Part shown: in pieces, positions 1-5,223 of the stretch
Layout of the letters: each line of letters begins with the position of its first letter
Numbering within the stretch: position 1 is the first letter of the stretch
Origin: Bacteroidota bacterium
GTDB taxonomy: Bacteria > Bacteroidota > Bacteroidia > AKYH767-A > CANKSK01
Length of the DNA: 6,206 nt
Direction of reading: 5' to 3'
Assembly: GCA_947485425.1 (NCBI GenBank)
Contig: CANKSK010000072.1
Coordinates: 1 to 6,206 of the forward strand
Notes under the pieces: generated by a model
The model's input: the letters and a program-made list of their open reading frames with translations, nothing else
What the model was told of the DNA's origin: nothing
Databases searched by the model: none
Program-made: the position numbers and the translations under genes

Positions 1-2
1 AA

Positions 3-965
3 AGTGGTTATGAATTGGTACCTTATATCTCTGACTTTTTCCCCAAAGAGCAAAGTGCTTTGCGCTTTTATACCGAAATATATCCGGTGTCTAAACAATT
101 GAATTCAGGTGATCGATATCTCTTGCATTATTATATCAAAAACTTTTCTTCCAAAAAAATATTGGCTGATTATAGTGTGTTTAAAAAAGAAGTCGCTGAA
201 CCCGTTGATGTTTTGCTTACAGAATTGGACATCAGCAAACTTCCCTCGGGGAATTATGAAATCATCATCGATATCATCAGCAGTACCAATCAAATTCTTG
301 CTTCACAAAAACGATTCTTTCAAAGAAGCAATGCAGATGCTACCTTAGCAGAAACCGATTTCAGAACCATAGATGTGCGAAATTCCTTTGTGTCAAAAAT
401 ACACAGTAAGGATTCGCTGCGCGAATATGTTCGCTCTTTGAGGCCCAAAGCCAATGAACCGGAAAAAAGTTTTATTGACAAGCAGGCCTCTGATGCAGAT
501 TCTTCCGTATTGCAACAATTTATTTTTGATTTTTGTCTGAAGAGAGATCGTGCCAATCCCCAAAGAATGTGGAATGCTTATCAAGAAAAAGTGAGATGGG
601 TGCAAATGAAATATGGCACCTTAAATCGAAAGGGATATAATACCGATAGGGGAAGGGTGTATCTTCAATATGGTGCTCCAAATGGCATTTCTGAAGCCCC
701 CTATGAACCCAGTGCTTACCCTTACGAAGTATGGCAATATTATACCGTTGGCCCCCAAACCAATCGGAAATTTGTGTTCTACAACCCCGATTTGGCCAAT
801 AATGAATATGAGCTCATCCATTCCGATGTGTTTGGTGAAATTTCTGATACTCGCTGGCAAATGAAAATTTTTAGCCGAAACAACAATACGCAGAACTTCG
901 ATATCCAAAAGATGCCCGATACTTTCGGTGGAAAGGCCAATGAGAATTATGCCCTTCCTAAATAG
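3..965 (+). CDS. GWxTD domain-containing protein, 5'-truncated
   Basis: The reading frame is open to the left window edge (codons from base 3 read S-G-Y-E-L-V-P), so the true start lies outside. The TTG at 15 is only an in-frame codon and not a credible start. Residue numbers below count from that TTG. Roughly residues 1-105 look like a beta-rich domain ending in a 'LPSGNYEI...FFQRSN' stretch, as seen N-terminal to GWxTD domains. The C-terminal half holds the domain core, 'FCLKRDRANPQRMWNAYQEKV' followed by 'GYNTDRGRVYLQYGAPNGI', so the signature GWxTD is GYNTD here (633-647, residues 207-211). It continues with 'YEVWQYY' and 'FVFYNPD'. The family is common in Bacteroidota; its biochemical role is not established and such proteins are usually predicted to be exported. 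The signal sequence, if any, is missing from the window. It ends 35 bases before the glycosyltransferase ATG. The family call is firm; the function is unknown. Confidence 0.85.
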   Translation, partial: SGYELVPYISDFFPKEQSALRFYTEIYPVSKQLNSGDRYLLHYYIKNFSSKKILADYSVFKKEVAEPVDVLLTELDISKLPSGNYEIIIDIISSTNQILASQKRFFQRSNADATLAETDFRTIDVRNSFVSKIHSKDSLREYVRSLRPKANEPEKSFIDKQASDADSSVLQQFIFDFCLKRDRANPQRMWNAYQEKVRWVQMKYGTLNRKGYNTDRGRVYLQYGAPNGISEAPYEPSAYPYEVWQYYTVGPQTNRKFVFYNPDLANNEYELIHSDVFGEISDTRWQMKIFSRNNNTQNFDIQKMPDTFGGKANENYALPK

Positions 966-986
966 CTTTTTACGCATCTTTTTTCC

Positions 987-994
987 TACTTTTG
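987..994 (+). promoter_or_regulatory. Candidate Bacteroidota -7 promoter element for the glycosyltransferase gene
   Basis: TACTTTTG is an exact match to the Bacteroidota -7 consensus TAnnTTTG. It lies in the 35-base gap between the GWxTD gene and the glycosyltransferase ATG at 1001. A T-run at 967-971 sits about where the weaker -33 element would be, but there is no clear TTG. Transcription normally begins a few bases after this element, which would put the 5' end at or just before the ATG. Confidence 0.45.
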
Positions 995-1000
995 CCTGAC

Positions 1001-2026
1001 ATGAAAATTGCTGTCGTTATTTTAAATTGGAATGGAATTTCTTTTCTTTCCCGTTTTCTGAAAACGGTTGTGGAGTATAGTCCTGAAGCCACAGTGTTTT
1101 TGGCTGACAATGCTTCCACGGATGATTCTATATCCTATGTTCGCCAGCATTTTCCTTTCGTTGAAATCGTTCAAAATGCGTCAAATGAAGGTTTTGCAAG
1201 AGGATACAATGAAGCCCTCAAACAAATCTCTGCGGAATATTATGTTTTGCTGAATTCAGATGTAGAGGTTACCTACGGATGGTTGAATCCCATTATTCAA
1301 ATGATGGAGGACAACGCCAATCTGGCTGCCGTACAACCCAAAATAATGGATTGGAATGATCGCAATCGCTTTGAATATGCCGGCGCAGCGGGCGGCTATA
1401 TAGATGCCTTTGCATATCCTTTTTGCCGGGGAAGGATTTTTGAAAATATTGAATATGACCTTGGACAATATGAGGATGCCTGCGACATCTTTTGGGCTAG
1501 CGGTGCGGCCATGTTTATTCGTGCCCCTATTTTTCATGCGCTCGGTGGTTTTGATGAGGAGTTTTTTGCCCACATGGAGGAAATTGACCTCTGCTGGCGC
1601 ATTCACAATCGGGGGTATCAAATTGCCTATTGTCCGAATTCTGTCGTTTACCATGTAGGGGGTGGCACCTTGCACAAAAGCAACCCCCATAAAACCTATC
1701 TCAACTTCAGAAACAACCTGATGATGCTCTATAAAAATGTGGAGAGCAAGCGGCTTGGGTTGGTTATTTTTATCCGCCTACTGCTCGATGGTTTGGCAGG
1801 TATTCAATATGTTATGCGTGGCAATTTTGCCGATTGCATAGCAATCATCAGGGCTCATTTTTATTTTTATGGAAATTTTAAAAAACAAAAAGCAAAACGC
1901 CTGTTGGAATCCCAAAAAAGAGTAGGGGAGCACCCTGCTAAGAAATGGATGTATTCTCGTAGTTTGGTTTTTGATTATTTTCTTTTTCAGAAGAAAAAAT
2001 TTTCACAACTTTCCTGGCGTAGATAG
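1001..2026 (+). CDS. Glycosyltransferase family 2 (rhamnosyltransferase-like)
   Basis: Predicted to transfer a sugar from a nucleotide-sugar donor onto a growing glycan at the cytoplasmic face of the membrane, probably for cell-surface polysaccharide. The 341-residue protein is a GT-A fold enzyme of the WbbL-like branch of family 2. It starts with 'MKIAVVILNWNG' (residues 1-12) and has the nucleotide-binding 'ADNASTDDS' (35-43). The metal-binding DxD-like 'NSD' is at 85-87, 'ASGAAMFIR' at 166-174, the likely catalytic acidic cluster 'MEEIDLCWR' at 192-200, and 'VYHVGGGT' at 216-223. Residues 252-271 and 280-292 are hydrophobic to amphipathic, consistent with membrane association. ATG 1001 is preferred over an in-frame TTG at 992, which falls inside the -7 promoter match. 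No Shine-Dalgarno is present. The 3' end overlaps convergent aroQ by 24 bp. Acceptor and sugar cannot be read from the sequence, and with no other glycan genes in view the pathway is unknown. Confidence 0.9.
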   Translation: MKIAVVILNWNGISFLSRFLKTVVEYSPEATVFLADNASTDDSISYVRQHFPFVEIVQNASNEGFARGYNEALKQISAEYYVLLNSDVEVTYGWLNPIIQMMEDNANLAAVQPKIMDWNDRNRFEYAGAAGGYIDAFAYPFCRGRIFENIEYDLGQYEDACDIFWASGAAMFIRAPIFHALGGFDEEFFAHMEEIDLCWRIHNRGYQIAYCPNSVVYHVGGGTLHKSNPHKTYLNFRNNLMMLYKNVESKRLGLVIFIRLLLDGLAGIQYVMRGNFADCIAIIRAHFYFYGNFKKQKAKRLLESQKRVGEHPAKKWMYSRSLVFDYFLFQKKKFSQLSWRR

Positions 2027-2434
2027 AAAGCTTGCAATAGCTAGTCGGTAAGAATCCATGCCGAAGCCCGAAATACTTCCTTTGCAGGCTGCACCAATGA
2101 GCGATACATGCCTAAATTCCTCTCTGGCAAATACATTGGAGATGTGAACCTCTACAACCGGGGTCTTGATGGCCGAAATGGCATCCGCCAAGGCAACTGA
2201 AGTATGCGTGTAGCCCCCTGCGTTCAAGATGATTCCATCCACAGAAAAACCAATCTCATGGAGCTTATCAATTAAAATGCCCTCTACATTGCTTTGGAAA
2301 TAGTCAAAGGTTATTTGGGGGTAATCCGCCACCAATTGGGTGTAATAGTCCTCAAATGACATTTGCCCGTAGATGTTTTTTTCTCTGATTCCCAACAGGT
2401 TTAGATTGGGTCCGTTGATAATGACGATTTTCAT
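2003..2434 (-). CDS. aroQ: Type II 3-dehydroquinate dehydratase
   Basis: Catalyses dehydration of 3-dehydroquinate to 3-dehydroshikimate, the third step of the shikimate pathway to aromatic amino acids, in the cytoplasm. The type II enzyme is a small flavodoxin-like protein that usually forms dodecamers. The 143 residues match the family's usual length (about 140-150). Visible motifs are 'INGPNLNLLGIREKNIYG' (residues 6-23) with the catalytic R17 and Y22 on the active-site lid, and 'NAGGYTHTSVALADA' (71-85) with substrate-binding N71. 'EVHISN' (95-100) carries catalytic H97, R108 is in 'EEFRHVS', and 'GFGMDSYRLA' lies near the C-terminus. All expected key residues are present. ATG at 2434 gives the canonical 'MKIVIINGPN' start. 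The gene is divergent from xerD across 147 bp and convergent with the glycosyltransferase gene. A weak possible promoter on this strand is described under the palindrome at 2554-2563. Confidence 0.97.
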   Translation of the reverse strand: MKIVIINGPNLNLLGIREKNIYGQMSFEDYYTQLVADYPQITFDYFQSNVEGILIDKLHEIGFSVDGIILNAGGYTHTSVALADAISAIKTPVVEVHISNVFAREEFRHVSLIGAACKGSISGFGMDSYRLAIASFLSTPGKL

Positions 2435-2528
2435 ATGCAGAATTCAATTGGTTTTCCGCAGCAAGATATAGAATGCTGAGTGAATATTTTTTATTATTGC
2501 AAAAAATCCACCAAAGACTGTCTCGCGA

Positions 2529-2558
2529 TTTTGTATTTTTATCCCAAAATCAACTTTG
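2529..2558 (+). promoter_or_regulatory. Candidate xerD promoter
   Basis: TTTTG at 2529-2533 and CAACTTTG at 2551-2558 are separated by 17 bases. The second is a 7-of-8 match to the Bacteroidota -7 element TAnnTTTG, and the first fits the -33 TTTG/TTG element at normal spacing. Transcription would start about 2563-2565, giving a leader of under 20 bases before the xerD ATG at 2582. The end of the -7 match lies inside a perfect 10-bp palindrome. Confidence 0.4.
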
Positions 2559-2563
2559 CAAAG
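2554..2563. repeat. 10-bp palindrome in the aroQ-xerD divergent intergenic region
   Basis: CTTTGCAAAG is a perfect 10-bp palindrome. Because of the symmetry, the minus strand also reads CTTTG here and gives TCGCTTTG (2566 down to 2559), a 7-of-8 match to TAnnTTTG pointing at aroQ. The site could be an operator overlapping the xerD promoter, a pair of back-to-back -7 elements, or chance. No second copy of the palindrome was noticed in the window. Confidence 0.3.
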
Positions 2564-2581
2564 CGATAATTCCAATCTCAA

Positions 2582-3493
2582 ATGAACTGGCAAATACATA
2601 TCAAAGGTTTTAAGTCTTTTTTGCAGTTGGAGCGCTCCCTTTCGCCCAATTCCATTGAGGCATACTTGCATGATGTGAATATGGTGGTGCAATTTCTGCA
2701 ATACAAGAACTACGACCTCATGCCCGAACAAATGAAGTTTGGTCAGTATACCGAATTTATTACCTGGGTGGCTGAATTGGGAATGAGTCCGGGAACACAG
2801 GCAAGGGTCATTTCAGGTGTCAGAGCCTTTTATAAATATTTACTCATGGAAAATCTCGTCACAGAGGATCCAATGACCTTGATAGAAGGGCCTAAGCTGG
2901 GGCGGAAACTGCCTGATTTTTTAAATATTGAAGACATTGAAAAGCTGCTGAATGCCATTGATTTGAGTAGTCCTGAAGGAGAAAGAAACAAGGCCATGCT
3001 CGAAACTTTATATGGTGCTGGTTTGCGGGTGTCAGAGCTTGTGGGATTAAAAATTTCAAATCTTTTTGCCGATATTGGTTTCTTGAAGGTTGTTGGAAAG
3101 GGCAACAAAGAAAGAATTGTCCCCATCGGGGGAATGGCCCTGCGCCAAATCAAAACCTATATGGAACAGGTGAGAATGCATGGGCCTATCATATCCGGAA
3201 ATGAAGATTATATCTTTCTCAACCGAAGGGGTAGGAAGTTGTCTCGGGTGATGGTTTTTATCATAATCAAAGACCTTGTTCGCATAACGGGATTAAAGAA
3301 AAAAATAAGCCCCCATACCTTTCGGCATTCCTTTGCTACCCATCTCATAGAAGGAGGCGCTGATTTGCGAGCAGTGCAGGAAATGCTGGGCCATGAATCC
3401 ATCACCACCACTGAAATTTATACCCACCTCGATAGGGATTATCTGCGTTCCAATATCCTCAGTTATCATCCAAGGTCCAAACAGGGGAATTAG
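2582..3493 (+). CDS. xerD: Site-specific tyrosine recombinase XerD
   Basis: Tyrosine recombinase expected to act with a XerC partner at the chromosomal dif site to resolve chromosome dimers at division. The 303 residues match the usual Xer length of about 300. Residues about 1-90 are the SAM-like N-terminal core-binding domain, with the typical 'LERSLSPNSIEAYLHDV' and 'RVISGVRAFYKYL'. Residues about 108-295 are the catalytic domain. The full catalytic set is present: R149 in 'YGAGLRVSEL', K173 in 'VVGKGNKER', H245 and R248 in 'SPHTFRHSFATHL', H271 in 'MLGHESITTTEIY', and the nucleophile Y280. The 'SRVMVF' and 'KDLVRITGL' segments favour the chromosomal XerD type over phage or transposon integrases. 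No inverted repeats, cargo genes or attachment site nearby suggest a mobile element. ATG 2582 gives the normal N-terminus. A hairpin terminator follows 20 bases after the stop. XerC would be the main alternative name. Confidence 0.92.
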   Translation: MNWQIHIKGFKSFLQLERSLSPNSIEAYLHDVNMVVQFLQYKNYDLMPEQMKFGQYTEFITWVAELGMSPGTQARVISGVRAFYKYLLMENLVTEDPMTLIEGPKLGRKLPDFLNIEDIEKLLNAIDLSSPEGERNKAMLETLYGAGLRVSELVGLKISNLFADIGFLKVVGKGNKERIVPIGGMALRQIKTYMEQVRMHGPIISGNEDYIFLNRRGRKLSRVMVFIIIKDLVRITGLKKKISPHTFRHSFATHLIEGGADLRAVQEMLGHESITTTEIYTHLDRDYLRSNILSYHPRSKQGN

Positions 3494-3512
3494 ATCGTTT
3501 CTAAGGTTTTTT

Positions 3513-3533
3513 GGCCTGAATACAGGCTTTTTT
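3513..3533 (+). terminator. Intrinsic terminator after xerD
   Basis: A perfect 5-bp stem, GCCTG (3514-3518) and CAGGC (3523-3527), encloses an AATA loop and is followed at once by six T (3528-3533). A possible G-T pair (3513/3528) extends the stem. A T-run also precedes the stem. The position, 20 bases after the xerD stop and before the rpoZ promoter, suits a Rho-independent terminator separating the two units. The stem is short, so some read-through is possible. Confidence 0.65.
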
Positions 3534-3585
3534 GACCCTTTTTTGGGAAATTTATGAATCATTTCATTTTTAATAAAAAAAAGCG

Positions 3586-3593
3586 TATCTTTG
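3586..3593 (+). promoter_or_regulatory. Bacteroidota -7 promoter element for rpoZ-coaBC-porD
   Basis: TATCTTTG is an exact match to TAnnTTTG, 33 bases before the rpoZ ATG. It is preceded by a very AT-rich stretch (3561-3582) with a T-run at 3567-3571 where the -33 element would lie, though without a clear TTG. A start about 3598-3600 would leave a leader of roughly 28 bases. It follows the xerD terminator directly, which supports an independent transcription unit. Confidence 0.6.
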
Positions 3594-3626
3594 TACCCCT
3601 GAAACAAAAATACAGGCCCCTATATT

Positions 3627-3971
3627 ATGAGCTTTAAATCAACTACGCTTACTACAGTTACAAGAGATCTTTCCAAATTAGACGGAAAAACGGGAAATTT
3701 GTACGAAACCATTGTAATTATTGCCAAAAGAGCCAATCAGATTTCAGCAGAAATGAAAGAGGAGCTCAATGGTAAATTGTCAGAATTCACTACTTCTGCC
3801 GATAATCTTGAGGAAATTTTTGAAAACCGTGAGCAAATTGAAATCTCAAAATATTATGAGCGTCTTCCCAAATCGAATTTAATAGCGATTCAGGAATATC
3901 AAGAGGGAAAAATTTATTCGAGAAATCCTGCAAGAGAAGCTGATTCAGATTCAGGAAGCTCTCGATTTTAA
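3627..3971 (+). CDS. rpoZ: DNA-directed RNA polymerase subunit omega (RpoZ/Rpb6 family)
   Basis: Small RNA polymerase subunit that helps assemble and stabilise the beta-prime subunit. The 114 residues match the Bacteroidota form, which is longer than many bacterial omegas at the C-terminus. Visible features are 'TTVTRDLSKL' (9-18) and the conserved helix 'GNLYETIVIIAKRANQI' (23-39), in which 'AKRANQI' aligns with the ARRARQ-like motif of other omegas. The segment 'NLEEIFENREQIEISKYYERLPKSNLIAIQEY' (60-91) has an 'LPK..LIA' portion also seen in Rpb6/RpoK relatives. The tail (102-114) is polar, acidic and serine-rich. ATG 3627 follows an AT-rich leader with no Shine-Dalgarno, as usual in Bacteroidota. 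coaBC begins 28 bases after the stop on the same strand, and rpoZ appears to head the operon. rpoZ followed by coaBC and a DUF4835 gene is, from memory, a recurring order in Bacteroidota genomes. Confidence 0.93.
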   Translation: MSFKSTTLTTVTRDLSKLDGKTGNLYETIVIIAKRANQISAEMKEELNGKLSEFTTSADNLEEIFENREQIEISKYYERLPKSNLIAIQEYQEGKIYSRNPAREADSDSGSSRF

Positions 3972-3999
3972 TTGTATTTTTCTGTTCCGGTGAACTGCC

Positions 4000-5214
4000 A
4001 TGCTCAGGGATAAAAAAATATTGCTTGGCCTTACCGGAAGCATCTCTGCTTATAAAGCCCTTCTGCTTGTCCGTCTTCTTGTAAAAGAAGGCGCTGAAGT
4101 ACGGGTGGTAATGACCCCCTCAGCGGTAAACTTTGTCAATCCGCTCAGTTTTTCTGTCTTGTCAAAAAATAAAGTCACCATTGATTTTACTGATAACGAA
4201 CATCAATGGAATAATCATGTCGATTTAGCCCTTTGGGCTGATTTTTTTGTAATTGCCCCTTTGAGTTTGCATACGCTCTCCAAAATGTCTTCAGGAATTT
4301 GCGACAATATGTTGCTAGCCTGCTACTTTTCATCTCGCTGCCCCGTTATCATTGCCCCCGCTATGGATGTGGATATGTATTTACATCCTGTTACACAAAG
4401 AAACCTTCGGTCTTTGCAGGAGGATGGCTGTATCCTTATTGCACCTGAAAGTGGTGAACTCGCAAGTGGTTTGAGTGGAGAGGGAAGGTTGGCAGAGCCT
4501 GAGACTATTTTAGAAATTCTCAAAAGGCATAGTTCTCAATCCTTAACCTTTGATGGTAAAAAAGTGCTCATCACTGCCGGGCCTACTTATGAACAAATCG
4601 ATCCTGTTCGGTTTATTGGTAATTTTTCCTCCGGGAAAATGGGGTTTGCCCTAGCTGAATCCCTAGCCGATAGAGGAGCTCAAGTCCATTTGGTTAGTGG
4701 TCCTGTTCATCTGCAGATTCAAAATGCCAAGATAAAAAGATACGATGTGGTTACCGCTGATCAAATGCATGCCAAATGCATGGAGCTATCAAAAGATGCC
4801 GATGTCATCATCATGAGTGCCGCTGTTAGTGATTTTAAACCACAAAATCCGGCTGCTGAAAAAATCAAAAAAGAACAACAAGAAATGATGCATATCGATT
4901 TGGAAGCCAATGTGGATATCCTCAGCGAAATGGGAAAAAATAAAAAACCAGGTCAATTACTTGTTGGATTTGCTTTGGAAACACAAAATGAAGTGGAAAA
5001 TGCCATGCGTAAAATCAAAAATAAAAATCTTGATTTTATCGTTCTCAATTCTCTCCGCGATGCCGGTGCCGGTTTTCAGTCGGATACCAATAAAGTGAGT
5101 ATCATTGATGCAAACGGAATGATAACCAACTTTGAATTGAAATCAAAAAAAGAAGTGGCCCATGATATTTCAAATATGATTGATACATTTCTTCATCCCA
5201 AATCTTTGGTGTAA
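4000..5214 (+). CDS. coaBC: Bifunctional phosphopantothenoylcysteine decarboxylase / phosphopantothenate-cysteine ligase
   Basis: Performs two steps of coenzyme A synthesis in the cytoplasm: ligation of cysteine to 4'-phosphopantothenate (CoaB) and FMN-dependent decarboxylation to 4'-phosphopantetheine (CoaC). The 404 residues match the usual fused length of about 400. The CoaC half (about 1-175) shows 'LTGSISAYKA' (11-20) for FMN, the active-site H73 in 'NNHVDLALWADFFVIAP', and a substrate motif 'PAMDVDMY' (120-127) with Asp123 where E. coli Dfp has catalytic Asn125. In the substrate flap 'GELASGLSGEGRL' (152-164), Ser156 replaces the Cys of the ACGD-type motif. The CoaB half (about 186-400) has 'VLITAGPTYEQIDPVRFIGNFSSGKMG' features at 189-215 with N208, then 'SAAVSDFKP', 'EKIKKEQ', 'LLVGFALET' and 'GAGFQSDTNKVSIID'. 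I believe both CoaC changes are typical of Bacteroidota, so the enzyme is probably active. ATG 4000 gives the standard N-terminus. It is 28 bases after rpoZ and 9 bases before porD, consistent with one operon. Confidence 0.95.
   Translation: MLRDKKILLGLTGSISAYKALLLVRLLVKEGAEVRVVMTPSAVNFVNPLSFSVLSKNKVTIDFTDNEHQWNNHVDLALWADFFVIAPLSLHTLSKMSSGICDNMLLACYFSSRCPVIIAPAMDVDMYLHPVTQRNLRSLQEDGCILIAPESGELASGLSGEGRLAEPETILEILKRHSSQSLTFDGKKVLITAGPTYEQIDPVRFIGNFSSGKMGFALAESLADRGAQVHLVSGPVHLQIQNAKIKRYDVVTADQMHAKCMELSKDADVIIMSAAVSDFKPQNPAAEKIKKEQQEMMHIDLEANVDILSEMGKNKKPGQLLVGFALETQNEVENAMRKIKNKNLDFIVLNSLRDAGAGFQSDTNKVSIIDANGMITNFELKSKKEVAHDISNMIDTFLHPKSLV
5180..5208 (+). promoter_or_regulatory. Weak candidate internal promoter before porD
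   Basis: TTG at 5180-5182 and AATCTTTG at 5201-5208 (7 of 8 against TAnnTTTG) are 18 bases apart, inside the last codons of coaBC. A start near 5213-5215 would give porD a leader of about 10 bases. The sequence also encodes the coaBC C-terminus, so the match may be accidental. It would allow porD to be expressed apart from rpoZ-coaBC. Confidence 0.22.
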
Positions 5215-5223
5215 ATTTACGGC

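Noticed and set aside
1256..1690. Long minus-strand open frame within the glycosyltransferase gene.
   Set aside because: It is antisense to a strongly supported gene and its translation resembles no known protein; similar shadows at 621-977, 2830-3153 and 5701-6135 were dismissed for the same reason.
1983..2003. Inverted repeat TTTTTC-AGAA-GAAAAA followed by TTTT near the glycosyltransferase 3' end, as a possible terminator.
   Set aside because: It lies inside the coding sequence before the stop, the stem is nearly all A-T, and it encodes an ordinary Phe/Lys-rich tail.
2462..2468. Minus-strand TATCTTG as an aroQ -7 element.
   Set aside because: It is one base shorter than TAnnTTTG and has no convincing -33 partner, so the aroQ promoter is left unassigned.
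2582..3493. Tyrosine recombinase as the integrase of a mobile element or integron-like system.
   Set aside because: The protein is of chromosomal Xer type, flanked by housekeeping genes, with no repeats, attachment site, tRNA or cargo genes.
3554..3567. Inverted repeat ATGAA-TCAT-TTCAT upstream of rpoZ as an operator.
   Set aside because: Only five A-T-dominated pairs in a very AT-rich region, which is readily explained by chance.
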